Shown piece after piece: positions 1-15,300 of a stretch of 64,000 nucleotides of DNA; within the stretch, counting starts at the first letter, position 1; every line of letters starts with the position of its first letter. The notes beneath the pieces were generated by a model. It was not told where the DNA came from and made no database searches. It saw nothing but the letters and a program-made list of their open reading frames with translations. This stretch comes from Ciona savignyi (lineage: Eukaryota > Chordata > Ascidiacea > Phlebobranchia > Cionidae). The stretch is taken from contig CH003004.1 of the NCBI GenBank assembly GCA_000149265.1, forward strand, positions 154,904 to 218,903. Reading direction: 5' to 3'. The position numbers and the translations under genes were made by a program.

Positions 1-243
1 TAACACACAGGCAATCACCAGATCACCACGCACCCACCGTCGAGTTACCGGAGCGATTACAATGTGTTGTGTATGATAAAAATGTTCGTTTAATTTAGTA
101 AAACCCATTAATCTGCTGGGTACAGGTCTGTTAATGTCTGTTAAGTGCCTTGCCCAAGGACACAACCGACTAGCTAGCGACCAGTTTCAAACCTGCAACC
201 TTTCAGTTGAACGTCGTTACACTAAACCACCAGACTAATCGGT
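1..243 (-). repeat. tRNA-like SINE (family A), reverse copy
   Basis: Copy of the commonest repeat here, read on the minus strand; its 3' end is cut by the window edge. It has the shared blocks: the stretch resembling a Pol III B box, the 'ccttgcccaaggacac' block and the 'actaaaccaccagactaat' head. Confidence 0.75.
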
Positions 244-326
244 CAGACAGATAAACAGGACAACTATTTTTTCTGGACTATTCTATCCATTTTACATGGC
301 GCATTCAGCTAATATACAATAGATAC

Positions 327-3300
327 CTTCAAGGACACATTAAACTCCAATTTGTCCAAAGTTTTTAGGACGATTTCGCTAGGAAAATACCACTCTGTAG
401 AACCAATTCCATATACATCTTCGGGACACAAGACAACAATCTAAAAATAAAATATTGTAAGCCATATTTTAAAATATTGTAAATAACCCAATATTTTTTT
501 TTTATATGTTACGTGGAAAAAACTATACACTGGTCAATTTCAACATAATAAAAACCATTTGGTGTAAAGGATAGTATATGATATTCATGGTAATCTCCCT
601 GAATGGTAACACCAAGGGAGTTAACACACAGGCAAGCGTAGACTACCTCGCACAATCGTCCCCATTCCAAACCGAAGCTATTGCAGTATGTTGTGTATGA
701 TTCACATGCTACTTCCATTTAGTAGAACCTAATAATCCGCTGGTTTTAGGCAATTTCCGTTAAGTGCCTTATCCAAGGACACAACTGACTAGCTAATGTT
801 TTGAATCTGCAGCCCTTCGATTAAAAGGCTATGCACTAACCCATTACACTAATCTATTAGACTGGAAACAAAGAGTACACACTTGTAATCACCTCATTCC
901 ATACAATAAAAATCTAATCAATGAAATAATCAAGATACAATGTTTAAAAATAATTTTAGTCTATTTAAAAAACAACCTATTACCGATTTTTCAATTTCGT
1001 TGCTTTTTGCATTTATATCAATTAGGGAACTTGGTGGATTGACTTGACACTGAAGCATAAATTCTCCACAATGTCTTAAAAGTGTTTTGGCGCTGAAAAA
1101 GGTGGTTGCAATGAAATAATACTATTGTAAAGACTTTTGGTTGTTTAACCCAGTGGTTCCCAACTCCCAATCCTTTGGTATCGGCCATACAAGCTGCATA
1201 TTTAACTTTTGTTTTTTCCATTTTTTTAATTGCATAATTTTTTTACACTTAATTGTTTTGCAAATTATTAGAAGTTTTGGGTTTAAATCATGCTACTAGT
1301 AACATTACAAAGTATCTTGTTAGCATGTTTTTTTCTAGAACGTTTTCTGTGCAAATAATCAACATTTTCCTTACTGTGTTCCAGTAAGATTATTAAATTT
1401 GTAGCTGCCCAAAGCGGGGACAACTGAGTAAATGAATTAAGAAATTACAAGGTCATTATTTGCAAATTAACTGTTGTCACATGGAAATAAAAGATAAATT
1501 CTTAATAGCATTATATTAAACTACTATATTTTTATTTATAGAATGAGCACTTTTATGCTATAAACTTCCAAAAAGTCTTTCTTGATTAGGATAAGAGACC
1601 TATGTTATCTTCATAGATGGAAAAACGCAAAGGTTTTTTTATTAAATTTCCTCATGCCTAGAGCCGGTTTAGCTGAGCTATTGCAGTATGTAGAGGTCAT
1701 TGCTGTAGTTTAAACCTATTAAACGACTTAATTCGCAGCAGGTTTTAACTACAGCATCCTTTGGATACCATGGTTTGATACATTTTAATGAGGTAACTAA
1801 CCAAATTAGATAGCAAGCATAACTTAATCCACTAGTAAAAATGTAATAACCACTTTTACGTTTGTCTCATTGAGATAAAAATTATTAACTTGGTGTTATG
1901 TTTTTTTCTATTATCAAACAACCCCATGCTTTATTTTAAAGTTCATACATTTATGTATGAGAAGACTCTTACCTTAGAACAATGGTAATATCCATTTCAT
2001 ACACATAAGCATTTTCTATTAAGTTGGTCAAAGGCACAAACTCGTGGATTCCGATTTGAATGAATGGAACTTCCAATTTATTGGGCACTTGATAGCCAGC
2101 CAGATCAGTTAAAATTGGCTGCACTACAAATGTAGTCCCATTATCTAGACTGGAAATCATCACATCCAATTTCAAAGTAACCTACAAGGAATTTTATTGT
2201 TATATATCAGCGTGGTCCAACTATATGACCGCGGGCCGCATGAGGACCATGGATATGATTTTTGCGGCCCACAAGCTTTCATAGTATTGATTTTATTTGT
2301 ATTTTTGTCAGTAATGTAGACAGTCAGAACAAGTATTGCATCTTTTGATAGTAGCAAGACTCGCGTAAATCAAACTTATAAGACTTTTCATGTGAAATAT
2401 ATTCTGACTATAAGGGTTCCTTGTTATGTCACAATAATGTTTATTGAATAATGGCCAGGGAATTTTTAGTTCACACAATATATATATTAATATTTTCCCC
2501 AAAATATCTTAAATCGTAAAAGTTAAAATAAAAACACATTATGTGGAAAATTTTACCTTTAGTTGAACTTGCAAACTTTCAGTCACATTTACAATGATTC
2601 GTTCTTGGTTTTTAAAACTCAGTCCAATATCAATGGCATCATGTCCACATTTAGTTGGGAAAACAACAAAGTTATTATCAGTAATCTTGTCTTGCATTAT
2701 ACCATATGCTTGCCAATTGCTTGTCGGCTTTATAAGTATTATCACGAATTTCGAATCAATGCAATGACGTTTTTGTACTTCGTGTAGTGTAATATTAAAG
2801 CTCATTTTAAACTGTGGATATCCAGTATAAGAAGTGATATTTTCTGTAAAATAAAATTCTTTAAAAATAGAGTCTAATGTAATTATCCATATTTTTATCC
2901 CATGTCTTTCATGATGGGTTATTAATAGCAAGGCAAACTGTAAAGTCGAGAGATTGAGAGTTTGAAAACAGCTGCTAACAATTATTTTTTTGACAGAATA
3001 TTTAACTAATGTTGCTTCATGGAATATTAGGTTAAACAAAAATAAAAAAAATATTTCTCTCATATATACAACATACTGCATGTTCTCTGCAAACCTAAAA
3101 GTTACCACGTGTTATATTGTCCCCTGCATTTCCCATTAAAAGAAGATTCCATGACAAAAGTACATGGGTGAAATGTACTATGGATAATAAGAAAAGGGAC
3201 ATAAAGCAATGGCTCTTCGACAGTATGTCAGACTTTAAGATTGAATTATCGAAACCATTCGTTAAACATAAAGTATTAAATTCCTGTCAGATAAACAAGA

Positions 3301-6300
3301 GCATTCTATTTCATGGGGCACAAATTATACTATGAAAAGTGGGTCTAGTCACTAGCTGGTCGATTATATCCTTGAGCAAGGCACTTAACAAACATTGCCT
3401 AAACCCAGTAGAATAATGAGTTGTACCAAAGTTGAGTGATCAACTTACCTTTTATGTTTTGTTGGGTGATTTCTTCATCACTTATCACAATATCTCTGCC
3501 TTCATTCCAAAACACATCATCCGATAAAAATGCTTGAAGACACACCGCACTTGTGATGTTGGTCTTACTTAAATAATAAGCTGTTCTGTTAAAAATCATT
3601 AGCATGATGTCTACTTGCACTATTTGCTTGGAGGCAGCTGAAATCTGAATGAAAGACGTTTCTTTGGTTGAAGTAACAATTTTAGCATCAAAGATAGAAA
3701 TCACATCTCCTGCACACGTGGTGTGTATCTTAAATGATTTTCTGTTGTTTAATTCATCAACTTCAACCAATTGGGATATGTTGTTTGTGTCCAAATTGAC
3801 GACCGTATTCAGATTAACTGGACGTCCACATAGAAAACCGATACGAACATCATTTGGGATTTGCAGATGAAGATTTTTCATTTCCCTAAAAAGTTTTAAA
3901 ATATAAATTAACAAATTCGGTTTATTATATGTTTTCCTAGATATAACCTGCACTCTCAACTTTAATTAAAACACAAACATTTTACCTAATAAATTCCCGT
4001 CTAATCTACCAAAAATATTTAAAAATTATAAAAAACAAACCACAATTAGCAAATTTTCTGAAATAATTTAAATTATGGTTCTAACCTGAACTTTGTAGAA
4101 CTGGATTCAATTGAATTCCAGTTTACAATATCACTAGTTGTTTCTGCTTTGAGACTGATAGGTTGGATTGCTTGTCGCAAAGTAACATCTGTAGGTTCCA
4201 TGAAAAATGAATGAACAGTCGAGGGGTAATTTTGCTTCTCAAAATTGCGGTATTTCTCAGGAAGATTTAGGATTTCAGGAAAACTTAACTCTGAAGTTGC
4301 ACTAAACTGAAGGTCGATTTCATCCAATTTCCAAATTACATTCGAATCTATTTCACTCCCACAAATGTTTCCGAAGCATTGAGAAACAGGTTGCAGGTCA
4401 TAAGGAACTATCACAAAAGCTGCAGCTGGTAATACAGGTACTAGTATACAGTTAATGTGGACTTTTACGTCTGTAGTGGATTCTGTGTAAGGTAATAGTG
4501 AGTTTTCATTTAGCACCAGTGTGAACCGAATTGTTGCCTCTGCATGAAGGGAAAACTCCTGGCACACACATTCATGAGCGGAAAAATACAAGCTTAGATT
4601 TAAAAGCAGTTTTCTTTGTGCTTCTATTGCTAAGGCATACGGAAGAGGGTTGAATTCTGCAATTTTCCATTCACATGATTTCGTAATGCCATGGCCATGG
4701 ACAAGAAGTGTATAATCCGAACTATGGACAGGGTACAGGCCATAGTTGATAAGATCGCCGCTGATACTTAGAGGATATGTAAATAGCGGGTTGAATAGAA
4801 AAGTCCTGTTGTTTTCAGCACCAATTGATACCTGTAACATGGCAGTGTTTGATATTATAGCTCAGCAATATGTACAAAGATGAACCATCAATTATAAATA
4901 CAGAATAAAATTACTACACTGCAATAGATACGTTTATTCTAGGTCTGGTAATGTGAAGGAAGCTAGTTACAATCAGAATTTTTCAAATTTCTGCAGACCC
5001 CAATATGAATGTCGTAACTATTGCTCTAACTTATTAAATTCTATAATCTAAGCACATTTTTTTGTAATTGATCCCAGATGACAAAGTATTAAGAAAGTTT
5101 CTAATTTCAAATTAGGTCAGAAAAAATACCTTTAAATTTTGAAATAGCGCCACATTCCCGAAACAGCGCACATGAATTTTAGTGCTTGCATAAACGACCA
5201 CTGTGTCTTGTCGAGCAGAAATGCTGATGTTTAAAGTGCGATCACAAAACTCATGCTTCCAAGGTAAATTTAGTTGAGTTATTACTTCTCCAGCATAGAC
5301 CCCATTTGCAATGTGGTAAAGGAGGATATTTATAATGTATTCGTATGTCGGCACAGTAAGATCACCTTCACTTGCAGTTATTGCCACTTTCGCTTTAAAT
5401 TCTTGGTTTAAAGTGGACAACCCAGAAGCAACAGGCAGTGCCGTGTAGGAAAACAGAGAAATAATAAGGTCAAAGCTATCTGCAACTGGGTTATGGAATA
5501 GCTGGCCGATATCATTAGCTTTGGATGCTTTAAAGTTTGTGATGTAGGTGTGATTGTATGAACAACTTGTGCGGTCAAATGGCATTGGTACAGTTTGGAA
5601 GTTGTTTGATTCATCTCTTTCTGTTATCTGGGGAAGAAGATGAAACCTGTAAGGCTATGTCTGATCAATGTAGTTTCCGAAATCTGCTGCCAATTCTGCC
5701 AAACTCCCTTCACGAAAGCCGTAAACAAAACTGCAGTTTAATATATCAGACAACTTTATGTACAAAATAGTTCTTAATATAATAGTAAATTAAAATAAAC
5801 ATGTAAAAGTGTAAAGAAGAGTAGAATATAAATTTGCTTTAAGTAATAAACATAATTGTGTTATAAAATAAATCATCAAGCAAATACAACATCTTTAAAC
5901 ACCAATGAAATTAACGTAATAAAATTAGATAACGAGATACTTATTTTTTTAAATAAATCTGATTTTGGAAACCTAGCGGTCCAAATGCATTTTTTTAAAG
6001 TCTTTCCAAAAGCCATATTTGCAGAATGGTGGCTATATCGGGAAAATAAACCGTTTTGGACCTTTTTGAAATTAAACTATACAATGCTGGTGGAATTTTC
6101 AAAAAATATCAAAATACTCACTTTTCCACTAAAACCACCCTCACTGATATCCACAGTACTGTCCAGCCATACTCCCACATAACATTGCTGACTTGAGTCG
6201 CCTGCAAAAAATATAAGATAAAATATTCTTGTTTTACAGCAGTGGTAGGAAAATAACTCAGAAAAACATCCTGTTATCAATGGAAGTTAGTTTAATTTTT

Positions 6301-9300
6301 TAACATTTAATACTGTCTGATGATGGTTGCTAGATGGTTGTGTCCTAAAAGCAGGGTATTTTGCAGATATTGGCCAAACCAAGTGGAGTATTAGATTGTA
6401 CTGAAACTGAAGAAACTTCATAATCATATACAACACACTACAATATCTCTGCAAATCCTGTGGTGAATGTAAGGTATTCTGGTACCTATGTGATAACACC
6501 ACTTGCGTTTCACATTCACACAGATAAAACATGAGCACACCACATCCTATTAGCAATCACAAAACCGCAGCCAGTTATTAAAAAATGATATTAGAAAAGG
6601 AAAATTGGCCGGAACGTTTACTTTGAAAAATTAGAGTGTTCAAAGCAGGCTTTCGAGCCTGGATAATGGTGCATAGAATAATGGAATGGGACCTTGGTTC
6701 TATTTTGTTGGTTTTCGGAGCGCGAGGTAATGGTTAAGAGGGACAGACGGGGGCATTCGTACTGTGCCGTTAAAGGTGAAATTCTTGGATCGGCGCAAGA
6801 CGAACGACTGCGAAAGCATTTGCCAAGAATGTTTTCTTTAATCGAGAGTGAAAGTCATAGGTTCAAGAGAGCGTTTAATTGAGTTTTATTATTTACCTTT
6901 ACAACAGTCTCTGATGATATGAACTTGGTTTACTGACAGCTCTCCTTTCAAAGACAGCACTGTTCCACTGTACCGGATGGCTTTTTGGAGCTCAGCAATG
7001 TTTTCCGCAGATTGGGAGTAAGCGATACCACTGGCACCACTTTGTGTTAAAACCATCGATGGACTTAAGAAAAATGCGATGTCGAAATGGGTTTTCCCAG
7101 AAATAGAGTTGATCTCGACCATGCTGTAACTGTATTTTAAAAGAGGTAGTTAAAAATAAATATCGCTTTGAGCATTTAAAAGTGATATTGGGAGAATTGA
7201 TTTGACTACTCAATATCATATTTTTGCTACGGAATCCAAATATGATGGTCGCACAGCATTTAAGATATCGTCAGCAAGTTTTTTTGGTTTATCCATGTCC
7301 AGTATTCTGGGTGGTTGCTTACTAAAGACTAATTTCTTTCTGATTAAATAGTTTAAGATGGGTGGATAATTATAAAACACATTAATTTTTTGCAATAACT
7401 TCCTTACGTTTTCCATTTTACCAGGGTTACGTATTTAGTTTAGTGTTTCGTTAACTTTTCTATTCCTGAATTACACCTGCTTTGTACTTATAACATAAGA
7501 AATAAAAAAGTACCTTGGATCAGTAAAGAATATAGAAACATCCAGAAAAAAAGAAAGCATTGTGTTTTTATTCATCAGATTTTTGCTTTGCGAATTCTCC
7601 AATTTTGAAACTCGGAATTGGGGAACCAAATCGATATGACGACTCACGTCACAACTGACACTCAGTGGCGTCGTTGCCCGATTGTTTTGCGTGAGAGCAA
7701 ATCGAATGGTGGATATTTTCGCGCTCTTTCCAGGTATTAGTTCAACATGAAGGTATTTCTAAGAACAAACATATAAATTGAAAATGAGAAATAAAATGGT
7801 TTAAAAGCAAAAGAAATTAACTAATGGTTAAGTATAATAAAACAACACAAGATAAAAAATATCACAGACAAAAAATAACACATTTGGGATATTGTGCCAA
7901 GAGACACAGTCATGCAGTATAGCAGTTTGGGCTGGGATTGCGACGGAGTACATTAGTTTTAGTTATAGTTTAGTTTATTTTTTGTTTCCACGATTAATAC
8001 ACGAAGCAGAACATTTGATAAAAAATTGGAAAATAGGAAAAAAAACGGCAATATGACAGTCGTTCAAACACGTCTAAAACCAATCAATTATTTAGTTTCG
8101 GTATAATTAGACATGGAAGCTAAACCCACATAAAAAAAATAATTAAATAAAAAAGAAAAAATAATCATTTTGTAATCAAATAAAAAAACTGTATACCTGG
8201 AGTTGACATAGGTCACTTTCTGGCATAACAATATACCCCCTTGCAGAGTACACATTTGTTGTTTTCTTGTTAAATCCAGTTGACAATGGTGGTGAAACAA
8301 TCCATGACTCATCTATGGTCTGAACAACAAATATTTCAGTAGGAAAAATTTTTCACAAGAAAGAGAAAAGTCCATAACTAGTGGATCTGAATATACTAAA
8401 CGATGTCACAATCTAATTCTGTTTTTCTCTTTGAATGTTGGGTGGGTTTTTGCACAAGATGTACTCTAAGATGACACACTAACCATAAGCACAAGTTGAT
8501 ACAATAAAATTGACACTACAAAAATTTCATTTTTCTCATTTAAAAAGATGACAAACTAAAAGTCGGCTTTTACTCTTTTCACATGAGGGGAGGTAGAATT
8601 GTGTGCTTTAACAGTTAACAGGTTATTGCTCTAGGTTTTTGGTTGCATGTCAGAGAAGGTTAAGGGAAATATTTAATTTACAATATCATGCAACTCACAC
8701 CTGTAATATAGTCCAGTTTGCTATTACAGGGTTGGACAAAATCCTGTAATAGCACAATCCTGTTTATGCAAATGTACTTACAGTGATGGTGATGACGTTT
8801 TCAACGCCTTGGAAGTCGCTGGATGTCGTCACTCGAAACATGATGTGAGCAGCGCCATCAGGTGCATCATCCAGCTCCCGGCTGATGTCCGATGATAGAG
8901 ACGTCACTGCAAGGCTGAAAGTAGCCAGGTTTGGCACACCAACCCGTAGTGGGACTTGAACCCAGGACACCTGGACACGTCGGTCTTCAATTTGAAACAC
9001 GTCGAAAGAGCATGTGTAGTTGAACTAGAAAAAAACAAGTAAGGGTGGGCGTAAGGTTAGTAGTCGTAAAACGGACATGTTGTTTTCCAAAGAATTTGTC
9101 GTTGTTTACTTTGATTTTGCGTTTAATTTCATAAATGCATGCAAATCGAAAAAACGGACCAAGGACACAATCCACTAGATGCTTGACATGGGTTGTGCTT
9201 TAAAAAAAATAAATACAATCAAGTTATCGAAATTAAAATAATAATAAAATTGTAATAAACTTAGCAATTTTTTTTTAAGCACCTTTGCATATTGCACGCT

Positions 9301-12300
9301 TTTTGAGATCTGAGAGTTAGTTGGTTCCGTGGTAGCCATCTCGGCGATGAGGTATATGGCGCCGCAGAAATCCAAATTGGCCGTCTCAATCTTTAACATA
9401 AAACGTTGTTCGACCTGCAATCTGTCTGAGACCCACTTTGAACTGGTGGTCACTTTAACAGTGGGGGAAATATGGCGGGACTGGAAAAGTGATGTTCCAT
9501 CAAGAGACAATGAAAATAGTCGATAGTCGTCTGGTCGCTCAATGTCTTTGTTGTCAATATTGGTATCAAATGAAAGGTAGTAGCGAATTGTTATTAGATT
9601 TTCATGTAGTTGTTCAAGAGACTGAAAAAAATAAAACTATAAGATAGTCATTATTGGTATTGAATGAAATTTTGGTATCATCAAAATATATATATTTTGA
9701 TATCACAATATTGGTATCAAATGAAAGGTAGTAGCGAAAGATAGTCATTAAAACACTTTAAGATATAAACAAGGTGTCATACCTCTAAAACTGTGGATCT
9801 GAGGGATGGAATTTTAACTTCCGAAATTGCAACGACTTGTATATCACCTTTGGTTATAGTTGGTTCAGTATCAACACTTTGTAAACGGGCAGAAACATCG
9901 GCATCGATGGTTAAACTAGCTAAACTGTATTCATAAGATTGAGATTCGCAAAATACCTAAAATGTAAAGGGGAATAATAAAAAATGACAGTTAGAATTGC
10001 TAGAATATGCCATGTTCAGAGTATTTTGCTGAAAAAGTTTATACCAGTTAATGATGTAATTTTAAACGGCGATATTAATGCAAGTCATGCATTTTAAAAT
10101 AACCGGTATGGATAAAGGTAACCATGGTTTGACGAGTGGATTAGGATAAAATAGGATATTCATGTGGGTGTTAACACGGGTGGAATCGTCAGATCACTTC
10201 GCACCCACCGATGAGTTACCGATCCTTCAATTTAGTAGAATCTATCTAGTTTACAAACATGAACAATATAGTTGATTCAGGATTTATACATGTTTAATTT
10301 CCGTTGCTATATTTAAAAGGGTTATTTATTTTTTGTGGGAGAAAGATTGCAAGGTAAATGACTTGGTTGTATCCCTGTAAAAATAGATTAACAAACCAGT
10401 TAATTTATGTTTGGATACCTTCACAGGATAAGAAATGCTTTGGTTGTTTTTAGTAACATCATCCATTCCTGATGCCACATATGCAACAACATACAAAGGT
10501 GATACACAGAGTTGAGGTGGGACGTGTAGATTTAAAGTTGCAGATTTAAATGTGAAAGACGTTCCAGGTAATAATGGAAAATAAAACTTTCTTTTGTCTA
10601 AAATGTTGAACTGCAATCCTAAAATTAAAAGGATTCAGGCAGATGTCATAACCAGTAGGGTGCTTGGTTCAAACTTCACCTTGATCAAATTCTATTGGGT
10701 TATGTTTTTAAACAAAAAACTTTATGGATTTGACCCCAATTCAGTATATACTTTTGGATCAATTAAAAATACTATGTCAAATTTTGAAAATATATTTGGT
10801 TACAGCATCGTAAGAAATTTTTATAAAATTTTATTATTATTTATAGTAAAGTAAAATTGAGCATCCATGTGACAAAAAAGGCTCAATTTGTCATTGAATG
10901 TTACTAAAACAATAAAAATAGCCAAGTACTACTACAAACAAATTAAAACATACCTGAATCAATCTCTACTGCATTATAAGACAAGCCTGCTATGTCTTGA
11001 GAAAGAAACATGAATAACTTAAAGTCCAACATGCCAGTTTCAATGTCTGGATTAATTGTATGGTCTCCAGAGTTATGTATATCTCCAGATATCTATAAGA
11101 AATAAAAAAAACAGAATTTGTATGGACAACAACCGAATATAAGTTAAGGTGTTTGAATAGTGCGACACCTTTTAATTGAAGGGTTGCAAGTTTAAAACTG
11201 GTTGCTAGCTAGTTGGTGTGTCCTTGGGCAAGGCACTTAACGGACATTGCCTGAACCAAGCAGATTAATGGGCTCTACTATATTAAAAAAACTTGTGAAT
11301 CATACTGGCAACCTGACGGGGTGTGTGTAATCTGATGATTATCTGTGTATCAATCCCCCTTCTGTTTTCCCATTCACAGGGATAAACATAAATATCCTGT
11401 CCATTATAACTCAAATTCAAAATTATACATAATATATTTAAAATTAAAGAAAGAAGAAAATGGCACTGGACGTTTAAGGTTTTGTTGTTATTATCTGTAT
11501 TGGACTAATATTTTAATGTCAATATTATAATTATTATTTGACATAAAAATAAAATACTAATCTTGAGGTAAGGAACTTTCAGACATTGCAACAGTTAACT
11601 TTGTTAAAAAATCAGTGGAGTTATAGCACACTCTAATACAGTGATTTTAAACCTTTTTAGCCCATAGACTATTTCCAAGTGGAGTTATATTTTTTTATTC
11701 TTTTATTTGACACAAAGATAAAGATGGTGAAATAGGAGTGTTTTATGTTTATTTTTATTGAAGTATGCACTGACTTTTAGCAAAACTTGTTTTTAGAAAA
11801 ACCACCTGAGCGGACTCATCCAGGCCCTTCCACGGATTTAAATAAGTCCGTAATCTCGGGGTTAAGAAACACTACTCTTATAGGATAGGAATCTTATCTT
11901 TATCCCAAAACATCCTCCTATTTGTAATATATTGCATACCTGAACTGAAGTTGCAACCCCAGTAGTAATGGCTTCTGTTGGCAGAGTTAATTTGAAATCT
12001 CGGAAAGTAAACTTCTTTTCAGGACATTTGATATAAACAGTTGCGCACCTGATTTTAAAGAAAAATATTCAGAATAAAAAAAGTATTGTATTAATATAAA
12101 AATATGGCGCAAGATAATTGTTTCTCCATGGGGATGACTTTAAATGTTAGTTCATGATGATTTATTTTGTTTATTTTTATTTTAAATTTATGCTGATATC
12201 ACAAACAGCAACAATATGAGCTATGTCAGTGTGTTGAAAATGATGGAAGCCTTGTTACAGTTTTTGTTCAACATAGTTATATACAGGATTGAAAAATTGG

Positions 12301-15300
12301 CATGTTAGTGTTTTGCCCTGGAACCTAACTAATAAAATGGGTTTCTTTAAGAAAACAAAAAAAACAACCGTTCATGGTAATATAAAAGTCATGAACTTAA
12401 TTTGTTCCCATTGCTTTCCATTAAAAGATACCAAAAAATATTTGCTTCTGTTAAACTAAATTGCATACCTAATAGGTCCATCATCTGCAATTTCTACCAA
12501 GTTTGCCTTTTGCCCTGCAGTTTTACCAACCCAAGCACATATTTCTGCATCTGAGCCACAGTATTTAACGGCAGCATCCCCATTCAGGATCACACCATCC
12601 GCATCTTCGAAGAGTACTTCCCAGGAGCTTATCTCTTCAGATCGAATCAATTCTTTCTTGGTGAATTTTGTACCTCGCGACGAAGAGTACGATAGAAAAT
12701 TCACATCACTAAAAAAAACAGGAAATCCGTGTAAAATACAACAACAAAGTTATTATTTTAGTATAAATTTAATTTAGACGTGTTTTAACAACTGTCGTTT
12801 TGCTATAATTAAATATATGTTTAATTAAAAAAAAAGAATACTACTTGAATCTTTCTATCTGCATTTAGACTATTCGCTTTAACTTTTTGGTTACTCAGAT
12901 CCATGTTAACGAACACAACTAGTTATTGTTGTGGAAATGTGTTAATTTCTATCCCTGTAGTAATACATTCAGGTTTTCAGACAGTTGTTTTGTGCCCTGT
13001 AATCATGCCCGCATGTATGTAATAACCATTTACTTTGGTATGTAAAGTTCTTTGTGAGCATTTTGTGCTATATAACCCAACATGTTTTGCTTTAATTTTA
13101 TTCACTACGATTTACTACTAAGTACCTCCAATACCAGAATACAGCAGTTATCAATGTCAACTTTTGTTATTCAATGATATGTTTCTATCATTATAGCTAA
13201 TAAACCATGTCATGCACTATATACAATGAATAAAAAATGGATAAAACAAAAAAGTAGTTGAATAATATCAGTCCAAAATATACAAAGCAACCCTTTTGTA
13301 GGACAAACTAAAGTATAACGCCCTGAGAAATATATTAAATCACATTCAATAGTGTAAATACTAAATAACACACCCTGAAAGGGACAGCGAATTGACATGT
13401 GTTGTTAGAAACAGCTTCGGGCCCATTCTTGCAACAGGGTCAAAACTGTGGGGTGAAAAAAGGGTGTGATCCCGGGATGTAAAGATCACTGTGAAGTGAA
13501 ATGGACACCTAAGCCCAGGAGACCAATCCAAGCAGGAGACGCCGAAATTTAACACCGCCATTTTTAAGTCATCTGTGAAAGGGAAATGGTTAGAATATCA
13601 TGAGATCCAATTCGCATACCACATTTTCATGGATGGCGTAACGGTAGGAGTAAAGGTTGTTTACAGGCACACCATTTATAACACTGGCAAATTTTTTAGC
13701 ACAGGCACAGGCATTTTATTGGAAAGTACAAAAAATGATATGTAATCAGTTTTATTTTATTAGAAGATAATAAATAGGTATAATGTATTAATATTGTCAT
13801 AGAGACGTTTAATCATTTGGTTGCAACCTTGTGTATTACGATATGCCTAAAATTGGTTCAGCAAATACATAGTATAAACAACTACTTACAAGTTGATTCA
13901 TATTACGTAATACAACTTAGCTTGTATAAATCAAAATATATGGTACCATCACCATAATAGAGTATGTATAAATGAACAGTATAATTTTAACATATTAGCC
14001 CCAATAACGCTATTTTTAACGCTACTTAAGAAGCATTTTTAGGAAAAGTTTCTGATAAAATAATGCGTCTGCGGCTCGATAATCGCGATACGCTTTTATT
14101 ATCGTCGCTGAGTAGTATCGATTGTATCATGATTGTCGATATATCATTGCAGTCTTAATTTCAACACACACTGCATTGCTGCCTTGATCGATAAACATGG
14201 TAATTCTAAGGTATAGAATAGAATATTCTATACTTTAGAATTCTATTTTGACTTGCCTGCTCCACAAACAATGTTAGACATTGGAACACTGATGTTCTGT
14301 TCGTTGTTTCCAGTAATAGTATCAGAAAGGTGAGATAAAGCGCTTCCTGGAGTGACTCGTACCTAATAAGCAAGATTAATTTCGTTACTTTAGATTGTGA
14401 TTACAGACTTTGGATTGTGATTACAGATAAGAAAAAATAGTTAGTTGTTTTTCTGTCAATGTTTTGTCAGTCTGCATTTTACAGTTAATGGTTGTTTGGT
14501 TATTAGAATTACAAAAAAAGTTACTGATCCTCAAGATCTACACATAAAGATTTTGTTGTGTGCCTTATTATTTATTTCACGCTCACAATATATAGGACTC
14601 TCAGTTTTTTTATCAAGTACCGAACGATCGCTAAGGCAAGTTAGAATGAATGGGACCGCGTTTGATACACTAACATCCGTAATATTACATAGACATTCTA
14701 TAATAAGTAATGTGAATAGGGTATTTTACAGTCACAACACTACAGTTTTTAAATTATAATGAATGCGTCATTAGATGCATTCTTCTAATATCACTTAGTT
14801 ATAAACGATAATCATAATACTAGTAACACAACAATATTAAGTGAAGATTTGGCCCTTTACCCAACATTTAACATTGTTGCAGGCAATCATGGCTATACTT
14901 ACAAATAAATTAGAGTCACTTGAAGAACAAGGTATATTATTTTGTTGGGACAGCATTCCAAGGATTCGAACATAGATCTTCCTGCTACTATCTCCCCTTT
15001 TCGACCCAAATGACTCACTGCGAATTTTGGTTTAAAGGATTAGGAGTTATAATTTGAGAATCATCAAAGTAGTGCTAACCAGCGGTCTAATTTGTATTTT
15101 TTCCTATTTTTTAAAGTTTAAGTTTAGTTTAAACTTGAGTTTAGTTATTGCAGAAACTCAATTTTTTTGATTTAAGCATAAAAAATCCTGCATAGGAACA
15201 GAAATAGAATACTGCTGTTTGTAGTAGGGAGGCTGGAGTCATAGAAGTATGTGCGTGATGACATCATTTTTTTGTGATGACGCGTGATGACATTATTTTA

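Noticed and set aside
1018..1221. Missing exon of the giant gene
   Set aside because: The frame overlaps a hAT-like end ('cagtggttcccaac') and shows no protein-like composition.
13209..13508. Extension of the 13509-13572 exon into the open frame to its left
   Set aside because: Splicing at 13508 gives matching phase with the next exon, while reading through meets a stop.
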